From Terriglobia bacterium (lineage in GTDB: Bacteria > Acidobacteriota > Terriglobia > Terriglobales > Acidobacteriaceae), in contig JAIQEY010000035.1 of the NCBI GenBank assembly GCA_020073565.1, forward strand, positions 1 through 64,000: DNA of 64,000 nt. The letters run 5' to 3'. Shown here piece after piece: positions 54,615 through 63,251 of this stretch. Made by a program: the position numbers and the translations under genes. Under the pieces are notes generated by a model. It was given only the letters and a program-made list of their open reading frames with translations. It did no database searches and was not told the origin of the DNA. The stretch's first letter is position 1; every line of letters starts with the position of its first letter.

Positions 54615-54699
54615 TCGGCCTGACTCCTTTTGTGGCCCGCCCGGAAACTGGCTTGTTTCCCAGATCCCGCTACAGCTCCACGCTCAAGACTGAAAGCTC

Positions 54700-54719
54700 A
54701 TGATCGGCAAGCCGATCAT
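54700..54719. repeat. Perfect 9-base hairpin between clpP and clpX
   Basis: ATGATCGGC and GCCGATCAT pair around AA. It could be a processing or attenuation site between the two genes; no T-run follows. Confidence 0.7.
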
Positions 54720-54724
54720 ACCCG

Positions 54725-55390
54725 CTATCTCGTCTTATAAATGATATCGTCTACGATTCCGTATTCCTTTGCCTGCTGCGCGTTCATGATGAAATCGCGC
54801 TCTACGTCTTTTTCAACCTTATCGAGCTTCTGGCCGCTGTGCTTAGCCAGTAGCTGATTAGTAATCTCCCGCATACGCAGAATCTCGCGTGCGTGAATAT
54901 CAATGTCAGTTGCCTGTCCGGACAGACCGCCCATCGAGGGCTGATGGATGAGGATGCGGGAATTGGGTAATGCCAGCCGCTTCTTGGCTTCGCCCGCCGA
55001 GAGCAGCAGCGCGGCCATGGAAGCAGCCTGACCGATACAGATGGTAGTGACATCGTTCTTTACGTACTGCATGGTGTCATAAATTGCCATGCCCGCAGTA
55101 ATCGATCCGCCGGGCGAGTTGATGTAGAGCTGGATGTCCTTCTCCGGGTCTTCCTGGGCCAGAAATAGCATCTGGGCGATCACGAGGTTGGCGATCGTGT
55201 CGTCAATGGGAGTGCCAATAAATATGATGTTGTCGCGGAGCAGGCGGGAATAGATGTCGTATGCGCGTTCACCGCGTCCGGTCTGCTCGATTACCATCGG
55301 TACCAGCATGTTCACCTTCCACACTCCTGCCCCAACGATCAGTTTCGACGACAGGGGAGGATCGAAATGGTCCGCATCGTTATTAGGCAT
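54725..55390 (-). CDS. clpP: ATP-dependent Clp protease proteolytic subunit
   Basis: A 221-residue serine protease. The triad is Ser124 ([10 protein letters not shown]), His149 ([10 protein letters not shown]) and Asp199 (ERDF). [18 protein letters not shown] is typical. It forms a tetradecameric chamber with ClpX or other unfoldases. The ATG shares one base with the trigger factor stop (TAATG), so the two are coupled. An N-terminal propeptide of about 25 residues is likely. Confidence 0.97.
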   Translation of the reverse strand: MPNNDADHFDPPLSSKLIVGAGVWKVNMLVPMVIEQTGRGERAYDIYSRLLRDNIIFIGTPIDDTIANLVIAQMLFLAQEDPEKDIQLYINSPGGSITAGMAIYDTMQYVKNDVTTICIGQAASMAALLLSAGEAKKRLALPNSRILIHQPSMGGLSGQATDIDIHAREILRMREITNQLLAKHSGQKLDKVEKDVERDFIMNAQQAKEYGIVDDIIYKTR

Positions 55391-56661
55391 TACGCGGACT
55401 GGTGATACAGAAATTCGAGGGCCTTCTCGTTGCGGATTCTGCTCCGGATTCTATCGAGGCCCCCATCCCGTGTCAAACGAGCGCGTACCGCTTCGACCGT
55501 CTGTTTTGTTTGTTTTGCCAGCGATTCCACCTCCTGATTTAACTCCTCGTCGCTGACCTGAATGTTTTCTTCCTCCGCCATTTTTTCGAGCAGCAGGGAA
55601 GCCTTCACATCGTGAATCGCTCCCTCACGCTGTCCTCCACGCAGGCGGTTGATGTCCATTTTCTTCATCTGTTCGGCGGTCAATCCCTGGGCAGCCAAGG
55701 CGCGCAGGCCGCGCTCGAGTCGAAGGTCGATCTGGTGTTCAATCAACGCATCAGGGACTTCGAAGTCATTGCGGCGAATCAATTCAGCTACAAGTTTGTC
55801 TTTGGATTCGTGCTCGGCCTGGTGCCGGCGTTCGAATTCGATCTGCTCGCGAATGCGCCGGCGAACGTCGTCGATATTCGAATACTCACCGAGTTGCTTG
55901 GCGAACTCTTCGTTCAGTTCGGGCAGGCTCTTCTGCTTGATGGCGTGCACCTTGACGGTGTAGTGGAACGTGGTTCCGGCCAGACGCTTGTCCTGGGCAT
56001 CTGCGGGGTAGCTGACATCGAAGGTGCGCTCGTCGCCAACATTCGCCTGGCGCAAGTGCTCGGTGAACTCGGGCATGGTGTCCTTGCCGGCGATTTCGAC
56101 CAGCACCTCGTCCATGTGCACGGGTTGACCTTCGCCGGACTGAGGGTGGCCATCGAGCGAGACCTGGGCAAAGTCGCCATCAGCCAGGGGGCGCCCTTCG
56201 ATGGGATTGAAGCTGGCGTGCCGCTCACGCAAATCGGCGAGCGCCTGATCGACATCCGCATCGGAGACGGTGATTTCCTGTTTATCGGCGCGCAATTCCT
56301 TATAGCCTTCCAGCTTGATTTCGGGCATGACCTCGAAGGCGGCTTTGAAGCGCAGCGGCTCGCCCTCGTGCAGATGAAGGTCAGTGACGCGCGGCTGCGA
56401 AATGGGATGCATGCCCAGGCGGTCGGTTTCCTGGCGGAAGTAACGTGGGACGAGCGCCTCGACCACGTCGGTCTTGATCTCTTCCGAGAACCGCTGGCGG
56501 ATGATCGAGGGCGGCACGTGTCCGCGACGGAAGCCGGGCAGGCGCGCCATCTTCTGATATTTCTGGATCAGCGATTCGGTCTGGCGGCCAACTTCTGCGG
56601 CGGGAATCTCGACCTGAATTTCGCGTTTGGTGGCGCTTTCTTTCGTGTCAGTGGGGCTCAC
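55390..56661 (-). CDS. tig: Trigger factor
   Basis: A 423-residue ribosome-associated chaperone. The ribosome-binding N-terminus has the signature [17 protein letters not shown] peptidyl-prolyl isomerase domain (about 155-240) and a long helical C-terminal domain follow. Start is GTG 56661 with AAAGG ahead. It leads tig-clpP-clpX-lon, placing nascent-chain folding with degradation. Length is close to the typical 430. Confidence 0.95.
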   Translation of the reverse strand: MSPTDTKESATKREIQVEIPAAEVGRQTESLIQKYQKMARLPGFRRGHVPPSIIRQRFSEEIKTDVVEALVPRYFRQETDRLGMHPISQPRVTDLHLHEGEPLRFKAAFEVMPEIKLEGYKELRADKQEITVSDADVDQALADLRERHASFNPIEGRPLADGDFAQVSLDGHPQSGEGQPVHMDEVLVEIAGKDTMPEFTEHLRQANVGDERTFDVSYPADAQDKRLAGTTFHYTVKVHAIKQKSLPELNEEFAKQLGEYSNIDDVRRRIREQIEFERRHQAEHESKDKLVAELIRRNDFEVPDALIEHQIDLRLERGLRALAAQGLTAEQMKKMDINRLRGGQREGAIHDVKASLLLEKMAEEENIQVSDEELNQEVESLAKQTKQTVEAVRARLTRDGGLDRIRSRIRNEKALEFLYHQSA

Positions 56662-57046
56662 AGTTACCTTTCAAAAAAAGCGCGGCTCAGTGGCGAAAGT
56701 CAGGAGGAGACTCCCGCTTGCATGCAGTTGGCCGCAAACTTGAGTGTAAAGACTCCTGAAGAGCAACGTCAAACGCGCGAAGGCGGAGACGGAGCCCGAA
56801 AGTAATCATACGCTCCGGGGGAGGACGGCGATGTGACGTGGCGCACCTTTGGCTTGCTCAGCGGAGCGCCCTGAACAGGCTGCCGAAGTCGAACTCGCAA
56901 CAGCAACCACTCAAGGGGTGGTTGAAACGGAAAGACCTTCGGCATCGCTCAAGCAATGCCCTGATACGAATCGTACGCTTTTCCGCTGTCTGCTCGGCCG
57001 CTCCCTCTCAACGCTCATTCACGAGATGACTTTGTAGAATACTTCG
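56662..57046. other. Divergent intergenic region of tig and the uracil-DNA glycosylase gene
   Basis: About 385 bases. It must hold the tig promoter. It contains a GGCAT/ATGCC hairpin and the 18-base tail shared with 53301-53318. No convincing gene was found. Confidence 0.55.
56941..56974. repeat. Second copy of the clpX-lon intergenic repeat
   Basis: GGCAT and ATGCC flank a short loop (56941-56960), then TGCCCTGATACGAATCGT (56957-56974), matching 17 of 18 bases of the element before lon. Confidence 0.75.
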
Positions 57047-57742
57047 ATGTCCGCTCCCAATTGGCTGAAGGTTTTGAACGCGGAAGTGGTGGGTTGCACT
57101 TTGTGTCCGCGGCTGGTGGCGTATCGCGAGCAGATTGCGCGGGAGAAGCGCCGGGCTTACCGCGAATGGGATTATTGGGGGAAACCGGTGCCCGGGTTCG
57201 GCGATCCGAATGCCCGCGTGCTGGTGCTGGGGCTGGCTCCCGGCGCTCACGGATCGAATCGAACCGGGCGTCCGTTTACGGGAGACGCTTCTGGGAACTT
57301 CATGTATCCGGTGCTGTATGAAACCGGCTTTGCCAATCAGCCGACGGCGACGGATCGCGATGATGGTTTGGTGCTCACCGATCTTTACATGACGGCGGCG
57401 GGGCGTTGCGCGCCACCGGACAACAAGCCCCTGCCGCAAGAGCTGGCCAACTGCGCGCCCTTCCTTGACCGCGAACTGGACGGATTGAAGAAGGTGAAGG
57501 TGATCGTTGCCCTCGGAAAGATTGGCTTCGATGCTTACTTGAACTTCTTGAAGCGGCGTGAACTGGTGGCTTCCAAGAAGGGCTACGTTTTCAAACACGC
57601 TGTCAGCTATGATTTGCGGAACGGGAAAATTCTGCTTGCTTCCTACCACCCCTCGAATCAGAACACGAACACGGGCAAGTTGACGCGGGGGATGTTCGTG
57701 GAGATTTTTCAGGAAGCACGGCGACTGGCGGAGTGCGGGTAG
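57047..57742 (+). CDS. Family 5 (UdgB-type) uracil-DNA glycosylase
   Basis: A 231-residue base-excision repair enzyme. Motif 1 is GLAPGAHGSNRTGRPFTGD (62-80), the family 5 form without the usual catalytic Asp or Asn. Motif 2 is ASYHPSNQNTNTGKLT near 205. Cys17, Cys20, Cys121 and Cys136 are placed to bind a 4Fe-4S cluster. It removes uracil and some other deaminated bases, including hypoxanthine in family members. It starts at ATG 57047 as a single gene. Confidence 0.92.
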   Translation: MSAPNWLKVLNAEVVGCTLCPRLVAYREQIAREKRRAYREWDYWGKPVPGFGDPNARVLVLGLAPGAHGSNRTGRPFTGDASGNFMYPVLYETGFANQPTATDRDDGLVLTDLYMTAAGRCAPPDNKPLPQELANCAPFLDRELDGLKKVKVIVALGKIGFDAYLNFLKRRELVASKKGYVFKHAVSYDLRNGKILLASYHPSNQNTNTGKLTRGMFVEIFQEARRLAECG

Positions 57743-57802
57743 CGCGCCTCGCCTGCGAGTCCGAGGCGCCCTCGGGATAGCCGGCAAGGTGCCGGCGCTA
57801 CT
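57743..57802. repeat. GCCGGCAAGGTGCCGGC element after the glycosylase gene
   Basis: AGCCGGCAAGGTGCCGGCGC (57778-57797) folds on itself, preceded by a GC-rich arm starting GTAGCGCGCCTCGCC. The same core recurs at 59004-59126 and partly at 27407-27436. Confidence 0.7.
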
Positions 57803-57951
57803 TTTCTAAAGAAGAATGGGCGTTTTGCCGATAGGGGAATGGGGCGGATCCTGCGGTAGCGGGTCCTTCTGGGCCGGCAATGGGGGACTCGCGTGCTCCG
57901 GGATGATGCCGCCCTTTTTCTCCCCCAATTTCGGGAGGCAGGAGTCGCGAT

Positions 57952-58998
57952 TCAGAATCCTACAAACACAGGTTCAGGGTCGAGCATGATTCCCCAATTC
58001 TCCTGGACCTTGTTTTGAAGCTGCTCTTTCAGGCGTACCATGTCGGCGGCGGAGGCTTGGCCGGAATTCACCAGCGCCAGCGCGTGCTTGCTTGAGATTC
58101 GTGCCGGGCCGACCGCATATCCCTTCGAAAATCCGGAATGCTCGACGAGCCAGGCGGCAGAAACTTTGTGCTGGGCAGCGAGGGCTGGGTAGCTGGGAAT
58201 CTCGAGACCTCGTACTTCCGCGCGCCGGCGCAGATCTTGAAATTGTGTGTCGCTTAGAACCGGGTTCTTGAAGAATGATCCTGCGCTGCGGCTGTCGCCA
58301 TCCCCGGGAACGATGAGCATGCCTTTGCTGCGACGGATCTGACGCACGGCTTCGCGCACGTCGGACAGCGCGGGCGGCGTGCTCCAGGTGGAGAAGTGCT
58401 TCTTGAGATCGGCATACTTCAGGCTGGGTGCGCCGTCCTTCTTCAGACGGTACGAGACGCGCAGAATGATGTAGCGGCCGCAGTGAGTCGTGTTGAAGAT
58501 GCTTGTGCGGTAGGCGAAGCCGCAGTCCTTGTTCGGCAGCGCGACGACTCGATCCTGCTTCAGATCGAGCGCGCGCACGGACTCGATGGCGTCGGAAACT
58601 TCTTGTCCGTAGGCGCCGACGTTCTGTACCGGTGTGCCGCCGACGCTGCCTGGGATGCCGCTCAGGCACTCCGCACCGGCGCAGCCGGCGGCCACGGATT
58701 GCGCGACGAAATCATCCCAATCGACGCCGGCTCCGACGTCGAAGGTTACGGTGCCTTCTTCTCTCTGGCTGGTTACACCGCCGATGGCAATTTTCAGCAC
58801 CAATCCGGGCCAGCCAGAATCGGCTACAACCAGATTGCTACCGCCACCCAAAATGAAGAGGGGCAAGTGCTTGGTCTTCGCGAACTGGGCGGCCTCGCGG
58901 ACGTCGTCCTCGCTTGCCGCGGCAGCGAAGTAGCGGGCGGCTCCTCCGACCTGGAGAGTGGTCAGCGGGGCGAGGGGGATGTTTTCCTGAATCTTCAT
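57952..58998 (-). CDS. murB: UDP-N-acetylenolpyruvoylglucosamine reductase
   Basis: A 348-residue FAD enzyme that reduces enolpyruvyl-UDP-GlcNAc to UDP-N-acetylmuramate in peptidoglycan synthesis. FAD blocks are LGGGSNLVVAD and LSGIPGSVGGTPVQNVGAYGQE. The catalytic Ser is in SAGSFFKNP near 245, and a Glu lies close to the C-terminus. The length fits type I MurB. It starts at ATG 58998 and is not in a mur cluster here. A palindrome lies just before the start. Confidence 0.95.
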   Translation of the reverse strand: MKIQENIPLAPLTTLQVGGAARYFAAAASEDDVREAAQFAKTKHLPLFILGGGSNLVVADSGWPGLVLKIAIGGVTSQREEGTVTFDVGAGVDWDDFVAQSVAAGCAGAECLSGIPGSVGGTPVQNVGAYGQEVSDAIESVRALDLKQDRVVALPNKDCGFAYRTSIFNTTHCGRYIILRVSYRLKKDGAPSLKYADLKKHFSTWSTPPALSDVREAVRQIRRSKGMLIVPGDGDSRSAGSFFKNPVLSDTQFQDLRRRAEVRGLEIPSYPALAAQHKVSAAWLVEHSGFSKGYAVGPARISSKHALALVNSGQASAADMVRLKEQLQNKVQENWGIMLDPEPVFVGF

Positions 58999-59003
58999 GT
59001 TCC

Positions 59004-59126
59004 AAGTAGCGCCGGCACCTTGCCGGCTGTTGCGAGAGCCTGCCCTGAGCCTGCCGAAGGGGCGCCTTGCCCTCGCCGGTGGAGGCGGGACGCCCCCACG
59101 ACAGCGCCGGGACGGCGGCGCTACTT
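59004..59126. repeat. Long imperfect palindrome, GTAGCGCCGGC family
   Basis: Arms near 59004-59028 (AAGTAGCGCCGGCACCTTGC) and 59104-59126 (GCCGGGACGGCGGCGCTACT) pair partly around about 75 bases that contain further GC hairpins. It fills the space between murB and the bacilliredoxin gene, and murB expression must start in or near it. Confidence 0.72.
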
Positions 59127-59195
59127 GAGCATCTCATGTCTGCACGAGGCAATCATATTAGAATGCGGTTACTATTCTGAAGAGGTGAGAGCACG

Positions 59196-59627
59196 ATGTA
59201 TCCAGAAATTATGGTGGTCCCGATGCGGGAGGAATTGACGCGACTGGGAATCGAAGAACTTCGTACGGCGGCCGATGTGGATCGCGTCTTGTCGGGCTAT
59301 CCGGGTACAACCATGGTGATTGTGAACTCCATTTGCGGATGCGCGGCTGGTCGCATGCGTCCCGCTGTGCGTCTGGCGCTGCAGCACCCGACCATTCCCA
59401 ACAACATCGTGAGCGTGTTTGCGGGACAGGATAAAGAAGCCACCGAACGCGCGCGTTCTTATTTCACCGGCTATCCGCCGTCCTCGCCTTCGATCGCGAT
59501 TCTGCGCGACGGCAAGCTGATTTACATGATGCAGCGCAGTCAGATTGAAAATCGTGTCGCGCCTGCGATCGCCGCGGATTTGAAGGTGGCGTTTGATCAG
59601 TACTGCGCGGCGACCGCCGAACGCTAA
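59196..59627 (+). CDS. BrxA/BrxB-family bacilliredoxin
   Basis: A 143-residue thioredoxin-fold protein with the active-site CGC motif (Cys47, Cys49 in NSICGCAAGR), as in YphP/YqiW. GYPPSSPSIAI is also typical. In Firmicutes these remove bacillithiol from proteins. Here the low-molecular thiol is unknown. GAGGTGAG precedes ATG 59196. Divergent from murB. Confidence 0.9.
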   Translation: MYPEIMVVPMREELTRLGIEELRTAADVDRVLSGYPGTTMVIVNSICGCAAGRMRPAVRLALQHPTIPNNIVSVFAGQDKEATERARSYFTGYPPSSPSIAILRDGKLIYMMQRSQIENRVAPAIAADLKVAFDQYCAATAER

Positions 59628-59720
59628 GCGGGTCGTCCAACTGCAAACTTTGGGGGTTGAAGGCGGCATCACAAATTACGCAGCCGCCGGCCGGGGACGC
59701 CCGGCTCTCCATACCAGTCC

Positions 59721-62087
59721 TTAAAACCGGAACAGGTACGACACCTTCACGAAGAAGTTCCTGCCGTCATTCTTCAGGCGTCCGCTCGGGTCGTGGGCTA
59801 CGCCGCCAAGTCCATCGGATACCGGCAGGCCGTCAGCTTCCAGAATGTTTTCCAGATTGCTGTTGTAGCCGACGTAAACCGCCGTGCTCGGATGCACCAG
59901 GTAGGTAAAGAGGAAATCGGCGTTGAAGTTCTTTGTGGTTGGCAGGGAAGTGAAATGGGGATTCGCCAGAACGGCGTTGTATTGTCCGATGATGCGGAAT
60001 GACAGTTCCTTGTTGAACTGATAGTTCCACTTACTGCGGATGATGTGATTGTTCATGCTGCCAATCGGCCGCGTGAGGTCAGGCTGAGGATTGGCACAGC
60101 TGGGGCACTCCCGCAAGCGGAAGAAGATGTAGGTGTTATCGATCTTAAGGGATCGATTTGGGCGGACCGTAACCGTGACGTTCGCGCTGGTACGCCGGGA
60201 CATGAAGGGATAGTAGGTGGACAGTTGATTTGAAGGGGGATCATAGTTCACTCGCGTACCAAACCGGTAGTCGGCGTGCAGGGCAAATTTACTGAAATAA
60301 TTCGACTCGAGCTGAAACTCGGTGGTGTGGCGCGTGTACTTCTGGATGTCAGGCAGAACGCTGAAATCCTGTGGCCGCAACCGTTCCATCTCCTCGGCGA
60401 ACAGAACCAGGAAAAAGGTCTGGCCGATCAACTCCACCTTCATGGAGGGCATATACCCGGAGTTGATGCGGTTCCCTTCGTGGTCATAGGTCTGATAGGT
60501 CTCGAACATCGGTCCCCAGGAGATCAAGTGCTTACCTTCCGGGCGGAAGCTGTACTGTATGCGCTGATAAGGATTGCGGATGTCGGGTTGCGGATCGAAA
60601 CCGGTCAGGGTGCGGAAGTTGGGGCTGCGATCCGTATAGTCCAGGAAGTAGTTCAGCTTGCGACCTTCCCGTTGCAAAATGACTTCCGCGGCCGATCCTG
60701 CCTGATAAGCCCCGGTGGTGCTGAACATGTTGAACAATGGATCGGCGGGATTGATGGTGGCGCTGATCGCACCCTGGGCACTCGCCACCCAATGGTCATT
60801 CAGTTTGAAACGGCCATCGATGCTTCCGACTCGATTGAAGTAACCGTTCACTTCGCGGTCGGCGTACAGAACTCCGATCGAAGATTGGTTTCCGATGTCG
60901 CGGCTGACCCTCCCGATTGCAAACAGCGCGTGCTGGTTGAAAAGAGGATTGTCGGGAGGTGTGACTTGCTCACCGGGGGAGGCCGTGTCTGCCACCAGCA
61001 TTCCGACCGCCCACGGGCCGTCCTTGCCGGTCAATCTCACACCCCATTTCGGGTCGACGATGCGCCGCGTAAAGAGCAGCTGAATCGGGGTCTGGAAATA
61101 GTTTGAGTTCTCCAGAAAGAACGGCCTCTTCTCGGGGAAGAGCACTTCGAAGCGCTGGTTGACAGTGACCTGCGGTTGGTCGGATTCGACCTGGCTGAAA
61201 TCCGGATTCGCGGTCAGGTCGAGGACGAACTTATCCTTCAGAACCACCTTGGCATCCAGTCCCACTTGTCCAAAAGCCGCCCGCTGGCTGTAGAAGGGAT
61301 GATTGGGGTCCTGCAGATCCAGTTCTTTGAAGGACCGGAAGGCGCCGTAAGGAATCAACTGGAAGTTTCTACCTGGGGAGATATGCTCCAGCCCCGTAGC
61401 CGTGCCTTCCTGATTCAGTCGCCCTTGGATGCGGCTTGAGTACGGGGGCCAGAACGTGTCTTCGCTATTGCGCGGAAGTTCCCGGTTCAGCAGGATCCCC
61501 CAGGTTTGGGGATCGCTGGAAGAGAAGCGCAAACTGCGGAAGGGGATCGACATCAAAACCACGAATCCCCGGTCGGTGAGCTTGCCGGCTGAGTTCCAGA
61601 CCGTGTCGAAGGAGGGGTCGAAATCAGAGCCCTCTGTCCACAACGAATCGGCTTGCACGCCAAGAGGGTTCGTGTTGAATGCGTAGGCCCGCCGGTGGTC
61701 GTTGAACGTATCGAGCATGATTTCGACGGTATCGTCGTCGAAGATGTCGTCCCGGCGCGAGAGGCGCGCTCGAACTTTTTGCGGTTCGCTGTCGAAGCAG
61801 ACAAAGATGGCGTAGAGATTCTTATCGTCGTACCCCAGGTAGATCTCGGTCCGTTCCGAAGCCGGGGCGCCGTCGGTGGGGATCCGCTGGGTGAGTTGGT
61901 CCACTTTGGCCAGCTTGCCTTTCCAAAGCGGTGCGGGTTCCATGTTCAGAAATTCTTCCAGGCGTGGAGGACTGCTGACGCGGGGGATCTGAATGTTGTG
62001 AAACTCAGGGGAGCTGGCGAACAGCGGCGTCGGCGCGTACACGAACATCAGCAACAGCCACGCGGCAGTTGTTTTCTTGCTCGCCAT
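59721..62087 (-). CDS. DUF5916-type outer-membrane protein with CBM9-like domain
   Basis: A 788-residue protein with a signal peptide (TAAWLLLMFVYAPTPLFAS). A CBM9-like beta domain (about 45-230) has EIYLGYDDKNLYAIFVCFDS and DDTVEIMLDTFNDHRRAYAF. A long DUF5916 beta-barrel ends in the outer-membrane terminal pattern YLFRF. The family is common in Acidobacteriota and Bacteroidota. Its ligand or transported substrate is unknown. It stands alone on the minus strand. Confidence 0.88.
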   Translation of the reverse strand: MASKKTTAAWLLLMFVYAPTPLFASSPEFHNIQIPRVSSPPRLEEFLNMEPAPLWKGKLAKVDQLTQRIPTDGAPASERTEIYLGYDDKNLYAIFVCFDSEPQKVRARLSRRDDIFDDDTVEIMLDTFNDHRRAYAFNTNPLGVQADSLWTEGSDFDPSFDTVWNSAGKLTDRGFVVLMSIPFRSLRFSSSDPQTWGILLNRELPRNSEDTFWPPYSSRIQGRLNQEGTATGLEHISPGRNFQLIPYGAFRSFKELDLQDPNHPFYSQRAAFGQVGLDAKVVLKDKFVLDLTANPDFSQVESDQPQVTVNQRFEVLFPEKRPFFLENSNYFQTPIQLLFTRRIVDPKWGVRLTGKDGPWAVGMLVADTASPGEQVTPPDNPLFNQHALFAIGRVSRDIGNQSSIGVLYADREVNGYFNRVGSIDGRFKLNDHWVASAQGAISATINPADPLFNMFSTTGAYQAGSAAEVILQREGRKLNYFLDYTDRSPNFRTLTGFDPQPDIRNPYQRIQYSFRPEGKHLISWGPMFETYQTYDHEGNRINSGYMPSMKVELIGQTFFLVLFAEEMERLRPQDFSVLPDIQKYTRHTTEFQLESNYFSKFALHADYRFGTRVNYDPPSNQLSTYYPFMSRRTSANVTVTVRPNRSLKIDNTYIFFRLRECPSCANPQPDLTRPIGSMNNHIIRSKWNYQFNKELSFRIIGQYNAVLANPHFTSLPTTKNFNADFLFTYLVHPSTAVYVGYNSNLENILEADGLPVSDGLGGVAHDPSGRLKNDGRNFFVKVSYLFRF

Positions 62088-62342
62088 GGGTTTCGATCCC
62101 AGTCTTAGACGGTCGTCTGCCGTTCGGGTGAGCGATCCGCCGAGGCGGTCCAGTTTTTCGCGGGCCCGATCGCATGCGGGACTTTCTTTTCAATCACAGC
62201 CGTCGGTAAGCGGCATCACAGCGGGTTGCTGGAGGGACGACTCATTATAAAGGCAAGGCACGATCCTGGCTGGATTCCAGTTTCGGAGAAGATGCCGGGG
62301 GTGGAATTCAGGCTGGTATCAAGGGAGGCGTGGAGTTTTTCG

Positions 62343-62609
62343 ATGAGTGACATGCACAGCATTTCTGAAATTCGACCTCATTCAGCCGAGCCGCTCACGT
62401 TTGCGCAGCAGAAGGTTCTGGAGCGTGCGGTCGCCAAGATTGTTCTGCTCGGCGAACTGGTGGGTGTCAGCCCCGACCAGATGATTCTTTTACTGGACTC
62501 GGGCTTGACCGTGGGCGAACTGTTGGAATATCTGGGGGCGCGGACCAAACAAATTACCGGGAAGCGCGTGCCGATTGAAGTCGGTGGCGAAGGTCCGAAA
62601 GGAGATTGA
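62343..62609 (+). CDS. Small hypothetical protein preceding a cytochrome c
   Basis: An 88-residue soluble protein (MSDMHSISEIRPHSAEPLTF) with helical character (QQKVLERAVAKIVLLGELVG, PDQMILLLDSGLTVGELLEY). GGAG lies 7 bases before ATG 62343. Its end contains the AAGGAG site of the cytochrome gene, one base away, so they are coupled. No family recognised. Confidence 0.75.
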   Translation: MSDMHSISEIRPHSAEPLTFAQQKVLERAVAKIVLLGELVGVSPDQMILLLDSGLTVGELLEYLGARTKQITGKRVPIEVGGEGPKGD

Positions 62610-62610
62610 A

Positions 62611-63042
62611 GTGCGTCAGACTGTAATTGGCGTATTGTTGATCCTGCTGTTCAGTGCGCTGGCTGCCGGCCCGCAAACCGGGGCTGAAACGAAGAACGCT
62701 GGCCCGGCAAAAAACGAGCCGATCTCGGGAAAACAGCTTTATGTCTCCTATTGTGCAATGTGCCACGGGACGGACGCTAAAGGGGGAGGCCCATTTTCTA
62801 CGCAACTCAAGGCGTGGCCTCCGGACTTGACGCAACTGGCCAAGAAAAACAACGGTACCTATCCGGTGATGCGCGTTTCAGAAATGGTGGATGGCGAATT
62901 TGGCAAATCATCGGCCCATGGTTCTCGTGAAATGCCCATTTGGGGACCGGTGTTCCGGTCGATGGCGCATGGACACAACGACAACGCGCAGCTCAGAATC
63001 AGCAGCGTTGTGAAGTACCTGGAGTCGCTGCAGCAGAAATAG
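62611..63042 (+). CDS. Exported mono-haem c-type cytochrome
   Basis: A 143-residue protein with a signal peptide (VIGVLLILLFSALAAG) and one haem site, CAMCH (Cys48, Cys51, His52). The likely sixth ligand is Met108 in SREMPIWG. It resembles small cytochrome c oxidase subunit III-like carriers. GTG 62611 is chosen because AGGAG sits 7 bases ahead; the open frame begins earlier. It should carry electrons in the periplasm. Partner unknown. Confidence 0.88.
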   Translation: MRQTVIGVLLILLFSALAAGPQTGAETKNAGPAKNEPISGKQLYVSYCAMCHGTDAKGGGPFSTQLKAWPPDLTQLAKKNNGTYPVMRVSEMVDGEFGKSSAHGSREMPIWGPVFRSMAHGHNDNAQLRISSVVKYLESLQQK

Positions 63043-63100
63043 AGCACGGGGAGTTTTCGGAGCCGTCAGCCCTCCCGGCAGATCGGTCCTGTCTTGCTTT

Positions 63101-63181
63101 AACCACCAGGGACACAAAAGTGCACGAAGGAGACCTCAGGGGGATTCACACCTTTGTGGGACTTCGTGTCCTTTGTGGTTT
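63101..63181. repeat. Imperfect palindrome (AACCACNNGGACACNAAG family)
   Basis: Arms 63101-63130 and 63151-63181 (CCTTTGTGGGACTTCGTGTC...) pair imperfectly. It is similar in word content to 32551-32615, 22147-22211 and the half element at 18740-18780. It lies between the cytochrome gene and the next gene. Confidence 0.8.
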
Positions 63182-63251
63182 AATGAATTTTGGAACAACC
63201 GGTAGATTCGCTGCGTTTGCGGTTGGGCGGGTAATTCGCTAGTCTGATCCG

